Positions 1 to 8,225 of a DNA stretch of 64,000 nucleotides are shown here, piece by piece. This DNA comes from Modestobacter sp. Leaf380. GTDB lineage: Bacteria; Actinomycetota; Actinomycetes; Mycobacteriales; Geodermatophilaceae. Each line of letters opens with the position of its first letter. Position 1 is the stretch's first letter. The notes beneath the pieces were generated by a model. That model ran no database searches, was not told the origin of the DNA, and saw only the letters and a list, made by a program, of their open reading frames with translations. Position numbers and translations under genes: made by a program. The DNA is taken from positions 22,408-86,407 of the forward strand of contig NZ_LMQC01000004.1 of NCBI RefSeq assembly GCF_001424485.1. Reading direction: 5' to 3'.

Positions 1-1
1 C

Positions 2-802
2 GACACGCACAGCCCGCTGACCGACCAGGCGCTGGAGCTGGGGCTGGCCGTGGTCTGCGACAAGCCGTTCGCCCTGGACGCCCCGGCCGCGCTGGCCTCG
101 GTGGAGCTGGCCGAGCGCGTGGGCCTGCCGCTGTCGCCGTACCAGAACCGCCGCTGGGACTCCGACTTCCTGACCGTGCAGCGGCTGGTGGCCGACGGCA
201 CCCTCGGCGAGGTCACGTCGCTGGAGTCCCGCTTCGAGCGGCTGACCCCGCAGGACGGCCCGGGCGCGGCCGGCGGCGGGACGCTGCGCGACTTCGGCAG
301 CCACCTCGTCGACCAGGCCCTGGTGCTGCTGGGCCCGGTCGCCACGGTGTCGGCGCACTGGTCGCTGCGCGACTCGGGTCTGGACGACGACGTGCTCGTC
401 GTCCTGCAGCACACCGCCGGCGGCCGCTCCGTGCTGGGCGGCAGCTGGCGGCAGGGCGCACCGGGCCCGCGCTTCCGGGTCACCGGCACCACGGGCAGCT
501 ACCTGGTCGACGGCATCGACGGCCAGGAGGACCACCTGGTCGCCGGCCGCTCCCCCGCCGACCTCGGCGACCGGTGGGGCGTGGAGCCCGAGTCGGCGTG
601 GGGCCGGGTGCACCGCGGCGGCCCCGACGGCGAGCCGGTGCCGCCCGAGCGCGGCCGCTGGGACACCTTCTACCCGGCGTTCGCCGCGGCGGTCCGGGGC
701 ACCGGACCGGTGCCGGTGCCCGCGCGGGACGCCGTGGCCACCGCGACCGTGCTGGACGCCGCCCGGCGCAGCGCCACCGAGGGCACCGTGGTGTCGCTGT
801 GA
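2..802 (+). CDS. Gfo/Idh/MocA family oxidoreductase (5' truncated by window edge)
   Basis: The frame is open from base 2 with no start codon, so the gene begins upstream of the window and its N-terminal Rossmann half is missing. What remains starts just before the CDKPF segment, matching the Lys-Pro substrate/nicotinamide motif of this family. It continues through the C-terminal alpha/beta domain, which contains a DFGSHLVDQ segment where catalytic His/Asp residues usually sit. Family members oxidise or reduce sugars, inositols or related polyols with NAD(P). The substrate cannot be told here. The stop overlaps the start of the deaminase gene (GTGA), so the two are probably co-translated. The family call is firm; the specific role is open. 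Confidence 0.85.
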   Translation, partial: DTHSPLTDQALELGLAVVCDKPFALDAPAALASVELAERVGLPLSPYQNRRWDSDFLTVQRLVADGTLGEVTSLESRFERLTPQDGPGAAGGGTLRDFGSHLVDQALVLLGPVATVSAHWSLRDSGLDDDVLVVLQHTAGGRSVLGGSWRQGAPGPRFRVTGTTGSYLVDGIDGQEDHLVAGRSPADLGDRWGVEPESAWGRVHRGGPDGEPVPPERGRWDTFYPAFAAAVRGTGPVPVPARDAVATATVLDAARRSATEGTVVSL

Positions 803-1278
803 GCCTCACCGCCGTCGACCGGGCGCACCTGGCCCGCTGCGTGGAGCTCGCCGAGGAGGCCCTGGAGGCCGGCGACGAGCCCTTCGGTTCCCTGCTCGTG
901 GCCGCGGACGGCACCGTGCTCGCCGAGGACCGCAACCGGATCGCCGGCGGCGACGCCACCCGGCACCCGGAGTTCGAGCTGGCCCGCTGGGCCGCTGAGC
1001 ACGTGGACCCGGCCGACCGGCCCTCGGCCACGGTCTACACCTCCGGCGAGCACTGCCCGATGTGCTCCGCGGCGCACGCCTGGGTGGGTCTGGGCCGGAT
1101 CGTCTACGCCAGCTCCTCGGCCCAGCTCGCGCGGTGGCTCACCGAGCTCGGCGTCCCGGCCGGCCCGGTCGCCACCCTGCCGGTCACCACCGTCGCGCCG
1201 GGCATCCCGGTCGACGGCCCGGACGAGGAGCTCTCGGCCCGGGTGCGCGAGCTGCACGTCCGCCTGCACTCCTCCTGA
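799..1278 (+). CDS. CMP/dCMP-type nucleoside (guanine-like) deaminase
   Basis: A 159-residue zinc deaminase. It has the family EPFGSLLV segment (27-34), the zinc/proton-shuttle motif as HPE at 56-58 (family norm HAE), and the second zinc motif C86-P-M-C89. These features fit the cytidine deaminase superfamily, closest to guanine deaminase/TadA-like small deaminases. It should act in the cytoplasm on a nucleobase or nucleoside, but the substrate is not deducible. The GTG start at 799 overlaps the stop of the upstream oxidoreductase by 4 bp, which decides the start and indicates an operon. The Pro in HPE and the His before the Cys pair (HCPMC instead of PCPMC) are small departures; zinc ligands are intact. 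Confidence 0.8.
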   Translation: MSLTAVDRAHLARCVELAEEALEAGDEPFGSLLVAADGTVLAEDRNRIAGGDATRHPEFELARWAAEHVDPADRPSATVYTSGEHCPMCSAAHAWVGLGRIVYASSSAQLARWLTELGVPAGPVATLPVTTVAPGIPVDGPDEELSARVRELHVRLHSS

Positions 1279-1287
1279 GCACGCGCA

Positions 1288-1317
1288 ACGCCCTCCCCGG
1301 CTGACCGGGGAGGGCGT
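1288..1317. terminator. Bidirectional terminator hairpin
   Basis: Perfect 13-bp inverted repeat (ACGCCCTCCCCGG and its complement) around a CTGA loop, between the convergent deaminase and cold-shock genes. There is no T-tract on either side, as is common at this G+C. Confidence 0.75.
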
Positions 1318-1339
1318 CGTGCGTGGGCCGTGTCTCAGC

Positions 1340-2812
1340 TCAGAGGGGCTCGACCTGGTCGGCCTGCGGGCCGCGCTCGGCCGGGGTGGCGGTGAACTGC
1401 ACCCGCTGCCCCTCCTCCAGGTCGCGGAACCCGCCCCGGTCGGCGATCGCGGAGAAGTGCACGAACACGTCGTCGCTGCCGTCGTCGGGGGCGATGAACC
1501 CGAACCCCTTCTCGCCGTGGAACCACTTCACCGTGCCCTGCTGACCGCCCTCGATCGGGGGCAGGTCGGTGCGCGGCTCGCGCGGGGCGCGCTGCTGGCG
1601 GCCGGCGCCACGGGAGGGGTCCCGACGGGCCTCGCGGCGGGCCGGGTCGTGCCGCGGCGGCGGGCCGGCGCCGTCCAGCGGCCGGACGACGTCGGCCTGC
1701 GGGCCGCGGTCGCCCGAGGAGGCGGCGAACTCCACGCGCTGGCCCTCGGCCAGGTCGCCGTAGCCGCCGTCGTCCTCGATGACGGAGAAGTGCACGAACA
1801 CGTCGCGGCTGCCGTCGTCGGGCTCGACGAACCCGAAGCCCTTGTCGGCGTTGAAGAACCGGACGGTGCCCTGCTGCATGCCCGAGCCGGAGGGACGGCC
1901 CCGACCCTGGTCACGCCCCTGGTCGCGGCCCTGGCTGCCACCGCGGGCGCCGCCGGCGCCACCGCCGAGGGGCTGGACGTACGTGGCCTGCAGGCCGCGG
2001 TCGCCCTGGGCGGCCTCGAACTCGACCCGCTGGCCCTCCTCCAGGCTGCGGTAGCCGCCGTCGTCGGCGATCGCGGAGAAGTGCACGAACACGTCGTCGC
2101 CGCCGTCGTCGGGCTGCAGGAAGCCGAAGCCCTTGTCGCCGTTGAAGAACCGCACGGTGGCCTGCGGCAGACCGGAGCCCTGCGCGCCGGCCTGGCTCCC
2201 GCCGCCGTGGCCGCCACGGTCGTCGGACCCGCCACCGCCACCGCCACCACCGCCGCCGGAGAGCGGCTCGACGTGGGTGGCCTGCACCCCGCGGTCGCCC
2301 TGCGCGGCCTCGAAGAGCACCCGCTGGCCCTCCTCCAGGCTGCGGTAGCCGCCGTCGTCGGCGATCGCGGAGAAGTGCACGAAGACGTCGTCGCCGCCGT
2401 CGTCGGGGGTGATGAAGCCGAACCCCTTCTCGGAGTTGAAGAACTGCACGGTGCCCTCGGCACCGCCACCGGAGGCACGCGGCGCACGGGCCGGCTCGCG
2501 GCGCGGGGCCTCGCGACGGGGCGCGCGCTCCTCGCGGCGATCGTCCCGGCGGTCGTCCCGGCGGGGCTCGCGGGACTGCGAGCGGTCGACCTGGACCGGC
2601 GGGCCGCCCAGCAGGTGGACGCGGTCGGCCTGCAGGCCGCGCTGGCCGGGGCTGGCGGTGTAGTCGACCCGGGCGCCCTCGTCCAGGCTGCGGAAGCCGC
2701 CGGTCTCCTCGATCGCGGAGAAGTGCACGAAGACGTCCTCACCGCCGTCGTCGGGTCCGATGAAGCCGAACCCCTTCTCGGCGTTGAACCACTTCACGAA
2801 GCCCTGCGGCAT
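1340..2812 (-). CDS. Penta-cold-shock-domain RNA-binding protein
   Basis: The 490-residue product contains five complete cold-shock domains at about 2-67, 118-184, 216-282, 313-379 and 424-490. Each has RNP1 (KGFGF[ILV]) and RNP2 (VFVHFS[AV]I) plus the acidic PDDG turn. Canonical bacterial Csp proteins are single domains of about 67 residues. The linkers are low-complexity: Arg/Asp-rich after CSD1, a run of ten Gly after CSD2, RDQG repeats after CSD3, and Arg/Pro-rich after CSD4. The likely role is a multivalent single-stranded RNA/DNA chaperone. I chose ATG 2812 because AGGAG lies six bases upstream and the protein then begins MPQGFVKWF like single-domain Csps; a GTG at 2827 would add five residues. 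Domain identity is certain; cellular role is inference. Confidence 0.92.
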   Translation of the reverse strand: MPQGFVKWFNAEKGFGFIGPDDGGEDVFVHFSAIEETGGFRSLDEGARVDYTASPGQRGLQADRVHLLGGPPVQVDRSQSREPRRDDRRDDRREERAPRREAPRREPARAPRASGGGAEGTVQFFNSEKGFGFITPDDGGDDVFVHFSAIADDGGYRSLEEGQRVLFEAAQGDRGVQATHVEPLSGGGGGGGGGGSDDRGGHGGGSQAGAQGSGLPQATVRFFNGDKGFGFLQPDDGGDDVFVHFSAIADDGGYRSLEEGQRVEFEAAQGDRGLQATYVQPLGGGAGGARGGSQGRDQGRDQGRGRPSGSGMQQGTVRFFNADKGFGFVEPDDGSRDVFVHFSVIEDDGGYGDLAEGQRVEFAASSGDRGPQADVVRPLDGAGPPPRHDPARREARRDPSRGAGRQQRAPREPRTDLPPIEGGQQGTVKWFHGEKGFGFIAPDDGSDDVFVHFSAIADRGGFRDLEEGQRVQFTATPAERGPQADQVEPL

Positions 2813-2913
2813 GCCCTGCTCCTGCACTCACTCGACGTCCATCCGGTTCCTGCGGGGTCCAGCCTCCCACCTGGCCGGGTGCGCCGGGGTGCCCGCCCAC
2901 CCGGGCGGGGGAC

Positions 2914-4065
2914 TCAGTCCTCGGGGGCGTGCACGGGACGGGGCGCCAGGACCAGGCACATCGCCCCGATCGCGGCCAGCAGCCACAGGCTGACGAACCG
3001 GTAGACGACGACCGCGGGCACCGCCTGGGCGGCGGGCAGCCCGGCCGCGACGAGCGCGGAGGCCATCGCGGCCTCGACGACGCCGATGCCGCCGGGGGTC
3101 AGCCGGGTCGAGGACACCAGCGCACCGGCCGCCCAGGCGAGCACGACGCCCTGCCAGGGCAGCCCGGCGCCGACGGCCAGCACCGACAGGCCCAGGCAGA
3201 CCGCGTCGAGGACCCAGTTCGCCAGGGCCAGGCCACCGGCGGTCGCCGCGTTGCGGAAGCCGGGACGGATCGCCCCCAGCGAGGTGAGGACGCCGTCCAC
3301 GGCCGGTCCGACGACGGCCGGGCGCAGCACCGACCACCAGCGGGCGAACGGCGCCACCGCGCCCTGCAGCAGCTTGACCACCAGGTGCTTGGCCTCGGGG
3401 CTGCGGGTGACCGCCAGCAGCGTGAGGACCGGCACGACGGCGGCGACCGAGGCCAGCGACGCGACGGCGGCGCCGACGGTGGAGCCGGTGGCCGCGGAGC
3501 TGACCGCCACGACGGCGGCCAGGCTGACGGTGGAGCAGACCCCGGACACGGCCAGCGTCCAGCTGACCAGCACCGGGTTGTTGCCCAGGTCGCGCATCCG
3601 CCGGTAGGTGTAGGCGACGCTGGCCGCGGAGCCGGCCAGCGGCAGCCCGACGGCGATCGCGTTGCCGCCGTAGACGGTGACGGTGAGGTTCCCGGTGGGC
3701 GCGTGGCCGCCGCCCGAGCGCAGCAGCAGCCGCTGCTGGGACACCAGGCACTGCATCGAGACCAGCTGGACGACCGCGGCCAGCAGCGCCCAGCGCCACT
3801 CGGCCCCCGCCAGGGTCTCCAGCCAGCCCAGGATCGACTGCCGGAACACCACGACGGCCACGACCGTGCCCAGGGCCAGGACGCCGGTGAGCACCGGCCG
3901 CCACCAGCGGGCCACCGCGGAGGCCCGGACCGCGGCGATCGGGCCCGACCCGGGTCCCGGTGCGGGCGCCGGTGTCGGCGCCGGTGCAGGGCCGCCCGGC
4001 CGTCCGGTGGCCCCGGGGGCGGGCACGCCGTCTCCCGCTCCCGTCCGGTGCTGGGGGTCGGTCAT
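2914..4065 (-). CDS. YbhN/UPF0104 flippase-like membrane protein (LPG synthase TM family)
   Basis: Multi-pass membrane protein of about 383 residues. It has a Pro/Ala/Gly-rich cytoplasmic N-terminus (first ~40 residues) and then about eight hydrophobic segments. The conserved NAIAVGLPLAGS-type loop and a C-terminal TPGGIGVVEA segment are typical of the MprF-flippase/YbhN family. Members move or flip lipids, often lipid-linked intermediates; the cargo is unknown here. The start was placed at ATG 4065 (MTDPQHR); the frame extends 30 residues upstream to 4155, but that stretch overlaps the divergent promoter region. It is transcribed away from the deazaflavin-dependent enzyme gene. Confidence 0.75.
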   Translation of the reverse strand: MTDPQHRTGAGDGVPAPGATGRPGGPAPAPTPAPAPGPGSGPIAAVRASAVARWWRPVLTGVLALGTVVAVVVFRQSILGWLETLAGAEWRWALLAAVVQLVSMQCLVSQQRLLLRSGGGHAPTGNLTVTVYGGNAIAVGLPLAGSAASVAYTYRRMRDLGNNPVLVSWTLAVSGVCSTVSLAAVVAVSSAATGSTVGAAVASLASVAAVVPVLTLLAVTRSPEAKHLVVKLLQGAVAPFARWWSVLRPAVVGPAVDGVLTSLGAIRPGFRNAATAGGLALANWVLDAVCLGLSVLAVGAGLPWQGVVLAWAAGALVSSTRLTPGGIGVVEAAMASALVAAGLPAAQAVPAVVVYRFVSLWLLAAIGAMCLVLAPRPVHAPED

Positions 4066-4165
4066 CAGCGGAGACGGTAGCGACCCCGGCTGGTGGAGGG
4101 GACCACCGCTCACCCGGACGAGCGTGCCGCTCGCCACCGGTGACCGGGAGGGCACACTGCCGCCC

Positions 4166-4657
4166 GTGGCCGACGGCGGGCAGGACGAGGAGCACCCCGA
4201 GGAGCACGACGAGGAGCACTACGCGCCGAGCCCGGTGCCGTGGGTGGCCGAGGAGGTCGCCCAGCTGGAGGCCACCGGGACGGCGTTCGACGGGCGCGCC
4301 GTGGTCCTGCTCACCCACCGCGGGGTGAAGACCGGCCTGGTGCGCAAGACCCCGCTGATGCGCGTGGAGCTGCGCGGGGTCTACGCGGCGGTCGCCTCGA
4401 CCCGCGGCGGACCGGACCACCCGCACTGGTACGCCAACGTGCTGGCCTCCCCCGACGTGCAGCTGCGCGACGGTGACCTGCGGCTGGACCTGCGGGCCCG
4501 CGAGGTGACCGGTACCGAGCGGTCCCGCTGGTGGTCCCTGGCGTGCGGCACCTTCCCCTCCTACGTGGAGTACCAGCGGCGCACGCGGAGGCGGATCCCG
4601 GTGCTGCTGCTGGAGCCCCGCCCCGCCCCCGACCCGCTCGCGCCGACGGAGCCCTGA
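4166..4657 (+). CDS. Deazaflavin (F420)-dependent nitroreductase family protein (Ddn-like)
   Basis: A 163-residue split-barrel protein. The segment THRGVKTGLVRKTPL (residues ~50-64) matches the family motif G-[RK]-x-[ST]-G-x-x-R-x-T-P-L. It is followed by HWYANVLASP, typical of actinobacterial F420H2-dependent quinone/nitro-reductases of the Ddn family. The acidic His-containing N-terminal tail (about 20 residues) is extra. The GTG start at 4166 is preceded by a GGGAGGG stretch. It probably uses F420 in the cytoplasm or at the membrane; the substrate is unknown. It is 36 bp upstream of the RNase J gene, on the same strand, but that gene appears to have its own promoter. Confidence 0.8.
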   Translation: MADGGQDEEHPEEHDEEHYAPSPVPWVAEEVAQLEATGTAFDGRAVVLLTHRGVKTGLVRKTPLMRVELRGVYAAVASTRGGPDHPHWYANVLASPDVQLRDGDLRLDLRAREVTGTERSRWWSLACGTFPSYVEYQRRTRRRIPVLLLEPRPAPDPLAPTEP

Positions 4658-4680
4658 CCAGGAGTGTCGGTGGGGGGCCG

Positions 4681-4686
4681 TAGCGT
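4681..4686 (+). promoter_or_regulatory. -10 box of RNase J gene (leaderless type)
   Basis: TAGCGT lies 7 nt before the ATG at 4694 and no Shine-Dalgarno lies between, so transcription probably starts at or next to the start codon. Confidence 0.5.
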
Positions 4687-4693
4687 CTCCCCC

Positions 4694-6379
4694 ATGAGCC
4701 GTACGCACCCCGAGCTGAAGACCCCGCCGGCACTGGCCGAGGGAGGCCTCCGGATCGTGGCGCTGGGCGGGCTCGGCGAGATCGGCCGGAACATGACCGT
4801 CTTCGAGTTCGGCGGCAAGCTGCTGATCGTCGACTGCGGCGTCCTGTTCCCCGAGGAGCACCAGCCCGGCGTCGACGTGATCCTCCCCGACTTCACCTCC
4901 ATCCGGGACCGGATGGACGACGTCCTGGCGGTCGTGCTGACGCACGGGCACGAGGACCACATCGGTGGCGTGCCCTACCTGCTGCGCGAGCGCCGCGACA
5001 TCCCGCTGGTCGGCTCCAAGCTGACCCTGGCCTTCATCAAGGCCAAGCTCGAGGAGCACCGGATCAAGCCGGTCACCCGCGAGGTCGCCGAGGGCGACAC
5101 GCTGGACTTCGGGCCCTTCGAGACCGAGTTCCTCGCGGTCAACCACTCCATCCCCGACGCGCTGGCCGTGGCCATCCGCACCGAGGCCGGCCTGGTGCTG
5201 CACACCGGTGACTTCAAGATGGACCAGTTCCCGCTGGACCGCCGGATCACCGACCTGCGCGGGTTCGCCCGGCTCGGCGAGGAGGGCGTCGACCTCTTCC
5301 TCACCGACTCCACCAACGCCGAGGTCCCGGGGTTCACCCTGTCCGAGGGCGACCTGGTCCCGGCCATCGAGACCGTGTTCCGGACCGCCCCCAAGCGGGT
5401 CATCGTCTCCAGCTTCGCCAGCCACGTGCACCGCATCCAGCAGGTGCTCAACGCCGCGCACGCGCACGGCCGCAAGGTCGCCTTCGTGGGCCGCTCGATG
5501 GTGCGCAACATGGGCATCGCCCGTGACCTGGGCTACCTGGACATCCCCAAGGGCCTGGTCGTGGACCTCAAGCAGATGGACAAGCTGCCCGCCGACCAGG
5601 TCTGCGTCATCTGCACCGGGTCCCAGGGCGAGCCGATGGCGGCGCTGTCGAGGATGGCCAACCGCGACCACGTCATCCGCATCTCCGAGGGCGACACCGT
5701 GCTGCTGGCCAGCTCGCTCATCCCCGGCAACGAGAACGCCATCTACCGGATCATCAACGAGCTGACCCGCTGGGGCGCCAACGTCGTGCACAAGGGCAAC
5801 GCCAAGGTGCACGTCTCCGGTCACGCCAGCGCCGGTGAGCTCGTCTACTGCTACAACATCGTCAAGCCGCGCAACGTCATGCCGGTGCACGGCGAGTGGC
5901 GCCACCTCAAGGCCAACGGCGAGCTGGCGATCAAGACCGGCGTGCACCCCCGCGGTGTCGTGCTCGCCGAGGACGGTCAGGTCGTCGACCTCGTCGACGG
6001 CCGGGTCCGGGTCACCGGCAAGGTCAGCGCCGGCAACGTCTACGTCGACGGCGCGACCGTGGGCGGGGCGACCGAGGCCTCGCTGAAGGACCGCCGCAAC
6101 CTGGCCGAGGAGGGCGTGATCACCGTCGTGGCGATCGTCGACGCCGACACCGGCCTGCTCGCCGAGACCCCGGACTTCCTGGCCCGCGGCTTCGTGCACG
6201 ACGAGGGCACGTTCGACTCGGTCGTGCCACTGATCGAGAAGGCGCTGGCCAAGGCCGCCGAGGAGGGCGTGGGCGGTGCGCTCCAGCTCGAGCAGCTGAT
6301 CACCCGCGCCGTCGCCGGCTGGGCCAACCGCAACGGCCGCCGCAGCCCGATGATCATCCCGGTGGTCATCGACGCCTGA
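4694..6379 (+). CDS. rnj: Ribonuclease J
   Basis: A 561-residue metallo-beta-lactamase/beta-CASP nuclease. GGLGEIG (25-31) and the zinc motif HGHEDH (84-89) are intact. Further on are the beta-CASP segments SFASHVHRIQQV and the IPGNENAIYRIINEL region, and the late SGHAS motif; length and order match bacterial RNase J. It processes and degrades RNA with 5'-to-3' exo- and endonuclease activity in the cytoplasm. ATG 4694 was chosen because a -10-like box ends 7 nt upstream; a GTG 30 bp earlier is possible. In many actinobacteria rnj follows dapA; that arrangement is absent here. A perfect hairpin follows the stop. Confidence 0.96.
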   Translation: MSRTHPELKTPPALAEGGLRIVALGGLGEIGRNMTVFEFGGKLLIVDCGVLFPEEHQPGVDVILPDFTSIRDRMDDVLAVVLTHGHEDHIGGVPYLLRERRDIPLVGSKLTLAFIKAKLEEHRIKPVTREVAEGDTLDFGPFETEFLAVNHSIPDALAVAIRTEAGLVLHTGDFKMDQFPLDRRITDLRGFARLGEEGVDLFLTDSTNAEVPGFTLSEGDLVPAIETVFRTAPKRVIVSSFASHVHRIQQVLNAAHAHGRKVAFVGRSMVRNMGIARDLGYLDIPKGLVVDLKQMDKLPADQVCVICTGSQGEPMAALSRMANRDHVIRISEGDTVLLASSLIPGNENAIYRIINELTRWGANVVHKGNAKVHVSGHASAGELVYCYNIVKPRNVMPVHGEWRHLKANGELAIKTGVHPRGVVLAEDGQVVDLVDGRVRVTGKVSAGNVYVDGATVGGATEASLKDRRNLAEEGVITVVAIVDADTGLLAETPDFLARGFVHDEGTFDSVVPLIEKALAKAAEEGVGGALQLEQLITRAVAGWANRNGRRSPMIIPVVIDA

Positions 6380-6398
6380 CCGGCGCACCGCACGGACG

Positions 6399-6436
6399 CG
6401 AGACGGCCGGCACCCCGCGGGGTGCCGGCCGTCTCG
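6399..6436. terminator. Bidirectional terminator hairpin after rnj
   Basis: Perfect palindrome with 19-bp arms (CGAGACGGCCGGCACCCCG and its complement, no spacer), between rnj and the convergent gene ending at 6439. Confidence 0.8.
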
Positions 6437-6438
6437 TC

Positions 6439-6744
6439 TCACGTCGGGGGCGCGTACCAGCCGGCGAGCAGCTGCTGGCGCACGACGGGCGGCAACGCCC
6501 CCCAGCGCAGCAGGGCGGCCCGGGCCGGGAGCTGGCTGGCCGCGGCGAGGCGGCCCAGCTCGCGCACCCGGTGCGGCGGCGGTCCCCCACTGGCACGGCC
6601 ACCGGCGGGACGGAGCAGGACGACGGGACCGCAGAGGGAGGCCGCCAGGGTGTCGTACGCCGCCGTGATCGCGGCCTGGTGCGCGGGGTCGGACCAGTGC
6701 GGGCATCGCCCGGCGGTCACGACGGAGGCTGCTGGAGCGCTCAT
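6439..6744 (-). CDS. Small hypothetical protein
   Basis: About 101 residues, rich in Ala, Pro and Arg, with a CPHWSDPAH segment near the N-terminus and a hydrophobic LCGPVVLLRP patch. I do not recognise a family. The frame is supported by strong third-position G/C and by its position between a terminator (stop 3 bp from the hairpin) and a plausible divergent promoter region shared with the sigma factor operon. The start could be ATG 6744 or 6753. It may simply be an unsupported reading frame. Confidence 0.45.
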   Translation of the reverse strand: MSAPAASVVTAGRCPHWSDPAHQAAITAAYDTLAASLCGPVVLLRPAGGRASGGPPPHRVRELGRLAAASQLPARAALLRWGALPPVVRQQLLAGWYAPPT

Positions 6745-6850
6745 GCCCCCCACATCGGCAGTGCACAGTCAGATCGTGACCAGCCTGTGACCGGACTCGG
6801 CTACACCGCTCCCCCGGCCGCCGTACCCGGCACCGAACCGTCGACCGGGC

Positions 6851-6877
6851 GGTGAACGAACCCCGACCCGGCGCCGT
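6851..6877 (+). promoter_or_regulatory. ECF sigma promoter of the sigma/anti-sigma operon
   Basis: GGTGAAC (6851-6857) and CGT (6875-6877) are separated by 17 bp, within a longer shared match GCGGTGAAC-N17-CGTA. The same elements with the same spacing lie before the CHRD gene at 8159-8184. This resembles TGAAC/CGT promoters of Mtb SigL/SigK-type ECF factors and suggests autoregulation. Confidence 0.65.
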
Positions 6878-6912
6878 AGTCCCCACGGGGACCACCGACG
6901 GGAGGGGACGAC

Positions 6913-7485
6913 GTGGCACGGCTGGGCAGCACGCGCCTCGGCAGCGCACGGCACGCGGCGCGTCCGCGCGACCCGGTCGAGTCCTTCGACGCCCGCGAGG
7001 CCTACGCCGCGCACGGGCCCGAGCTGTACCGCTTCGCCCTGCGCCAGCTCGGTGACGGCGGGGCCGCCCAGGACGTCGTCCAGGAGGTCTTCCTGCGGGC
7101 CTGGCGCGCCGCGGACTCCTTCGACCCGCAGCTGGCCAGCCTGCGCACCTGGTTGTTCGCGATCGCTCGCAACGTGGTGGTCGACGAGGCCCGCCGGTTC
7201 GCCGTCCGGCCGTGGCAGCGGGACCTGGTCTCCGACGCCGGGGCCGACGAGCCGGTCGACGGGCGGGTGGACGAGCAGCTGGTCGATGCCTGGGTGGTCG
7301 AGGAGGCGCTGCGCCGGGTGAGCCCGGAGCACCGCGCGGCGATCGTCGAGACGCACCTGCGCGGGCGCCCGTACGACGAGGTGGCGGGCGAGCTGGGCAT
7401 CCCGGTGGGCACACTGCGCAGCCGGGTCTTCTACGGGCTCAAGGCACTGCGGCTGGCGATGGAGGAGATGGGGGTGGAACCGTGA
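6913..7485 (+). CDS. ECF-family RNA polymerase sigma factor
   Basis: 190 residues. Region 2 runs from about 35 to 98 with the DVVQEVFLRAWR helix (54-65) and TWLFAIARN (79-87). Region 4 runs from about 128 to 183 with a helix-turn-helix at EVAGELGIPVGTLRSRV (about 156-172). There is no region 1 or 3, as expected for ECF factors. GTG 6913 is preceded by GGAGGGG at 6901. The stop overlaps the anti-sigma start (GTGA), the usual arrangement for a sigma factor held by its partner. Likely targets are its own operon and the CHRD/sortase unit, which share a promoter motif. It most resembles the SigL/SigK-type groups, from promoter and partner architecture rather than alignment. Confidence 0.92.
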   Translation: MARLGSTRLGSARHAARPRDPVESFDAREAYAAHGPELYRFALRQLGDGGAAQDVVQEVFLRAWRAADSFDPQLASLRTWLFAIARNVVVDEARRFAVRPWQRDLVSDAGADEPVDGRVDEQLVDAWVVEEALRRVSPEHRAAIVETHLRGRPYDEVAGELGIPVGTLRSRVFYGLKALRLAMEEMGVEP

Positions 7486-8150
7486 CCGGCGCACCGAGGG
7501 AGCACCGCGAGCTGCGCGAGCAGCTGGGCGGGTACGCACTGGGGCACGGGGCGCCCGGCGAGCGCGCCGCGGTCACCGCGCACCTGGACGGTTGCGCCGG
7601 GTGCCGGGCCGAGCTGGCCGCGATCGCCCCGCTGCGCGACCGGCTGGCCGGGGTGGACCCCGACCGGCTGTCCGAGCTGCCTGCTCCCCCGCCGGGCCTG
7701 CGCGAGGCGGTGCTGTCCCGGCTGGCCGCCGAGGAGTCCCGCTCCGGCGTCGCCCGGCGCCCGCACCGGTGGCGCACCGCCGTCGCCGCGGCGGGCGTCG
7801 CCGCGGCGGGCGTGGGCGTGGGCTGGGTGGCCCGGCCGGTGCCCGATCCGCCGCCGCTGGAGGCGGTCGCCGTCGAGGTGGCCGACCGGGACGTGCAGGC
7901 CACCGCGGACGTCGTCCCGCACACCTGGGGCATGGAGGTGCAGCTGCACGGCGAGGGCTTCACCGCCGGTGAGGTGTTCCGGGTGCAGGTGACCGAGACC
8001 GACGGCCGGGTGGTCCCCGCCGGGGAGTTCCTCGGGATCGGCCCGGGGCAGCTGGACTGCAACCTGAACAGCTCGGTGCTCCGGGAGGACGCCGCCGGGT
8101 TCACCGTGCTCGACAGCTCCGGTGCCGTGGTGCTCACCTCCGATCTCTGA
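7482..8150 (+). CDS. Zinc-binding anti-sigma factor (RslA-like)
   Basis: 222 residues. The N-terminal cytoplasmic domain has the ZAS motif H34-x3-C38-x2-C41 that binds zinc and the sigma factor. A membrane helix lies at about 92-113. The extracytoplasmic C-terminal half carries a HTWGMEVQLHGEGF segment, like the sensory domain of RslA/RskA-type regulators. Such proteins hold the ECF factor inactive until oxidation or proteolysis. The GTG start at 7482 overlaps the sigma gene stop by 4 bp, giving coupled translation. The ligand or stress is unknown. Confidence 0.85.
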   Translation: MTGAPREHRELREQLGGYALGHGAPGERAAVTAHLDGCAGCRAELAAIAPLRDRLAGVDPDRLSELPAPPPGLREAVLSRLAAEESRSGVARRPHRWRTAVAAAGVAAAGVGVGWVARPVPDPPPLEAVAVEVADRDVQATADVVPHTWGMEVQLHGEGFTAGEVFRVQVTETDGRVVPAGEFLGIGPGQLDCNLNSSVLREDAAGFTVLDSSGAVVLTSDL

Positions 8151-8157
8151 GCGGTGC

Positions 8158-8184
8158 GGTGAACGCGCGGGCAGCGCGGCCCGT
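8158..8184 (+). promoter_or_regulatory. ECF sigma promoter of the CHRD/sortase unit
   Basis: GGTGAAC ends at 8164 and CGT lies at 8182-8184 with a 17-bp spacer, identical in elements and spacing to the promoter before the sigma gene (6851-6877). It sits 42 bp upstream of the CHRD start. Confidence 0.65.
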
Positions 8185-8225
8185 ACCCCCGGGGGACAGC
8201 GACCACCGAGCACTGGAGCCCGACG

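Noticed and set aside
1319..3004. 561-residue plus-strand open frame
   Set aside because: It is antisense to the penta-CSD gene; its Ala/Val/Leu repeats mirror the repeated cold-shock domains and no family motif appears.
2828..7414. 1528-residue minus-strand open frame
   Set aside because: Antisense to RNase J and the ECF sigma gene, with low-complexity Arg/Pro/Gly content; an effect of high G+C.
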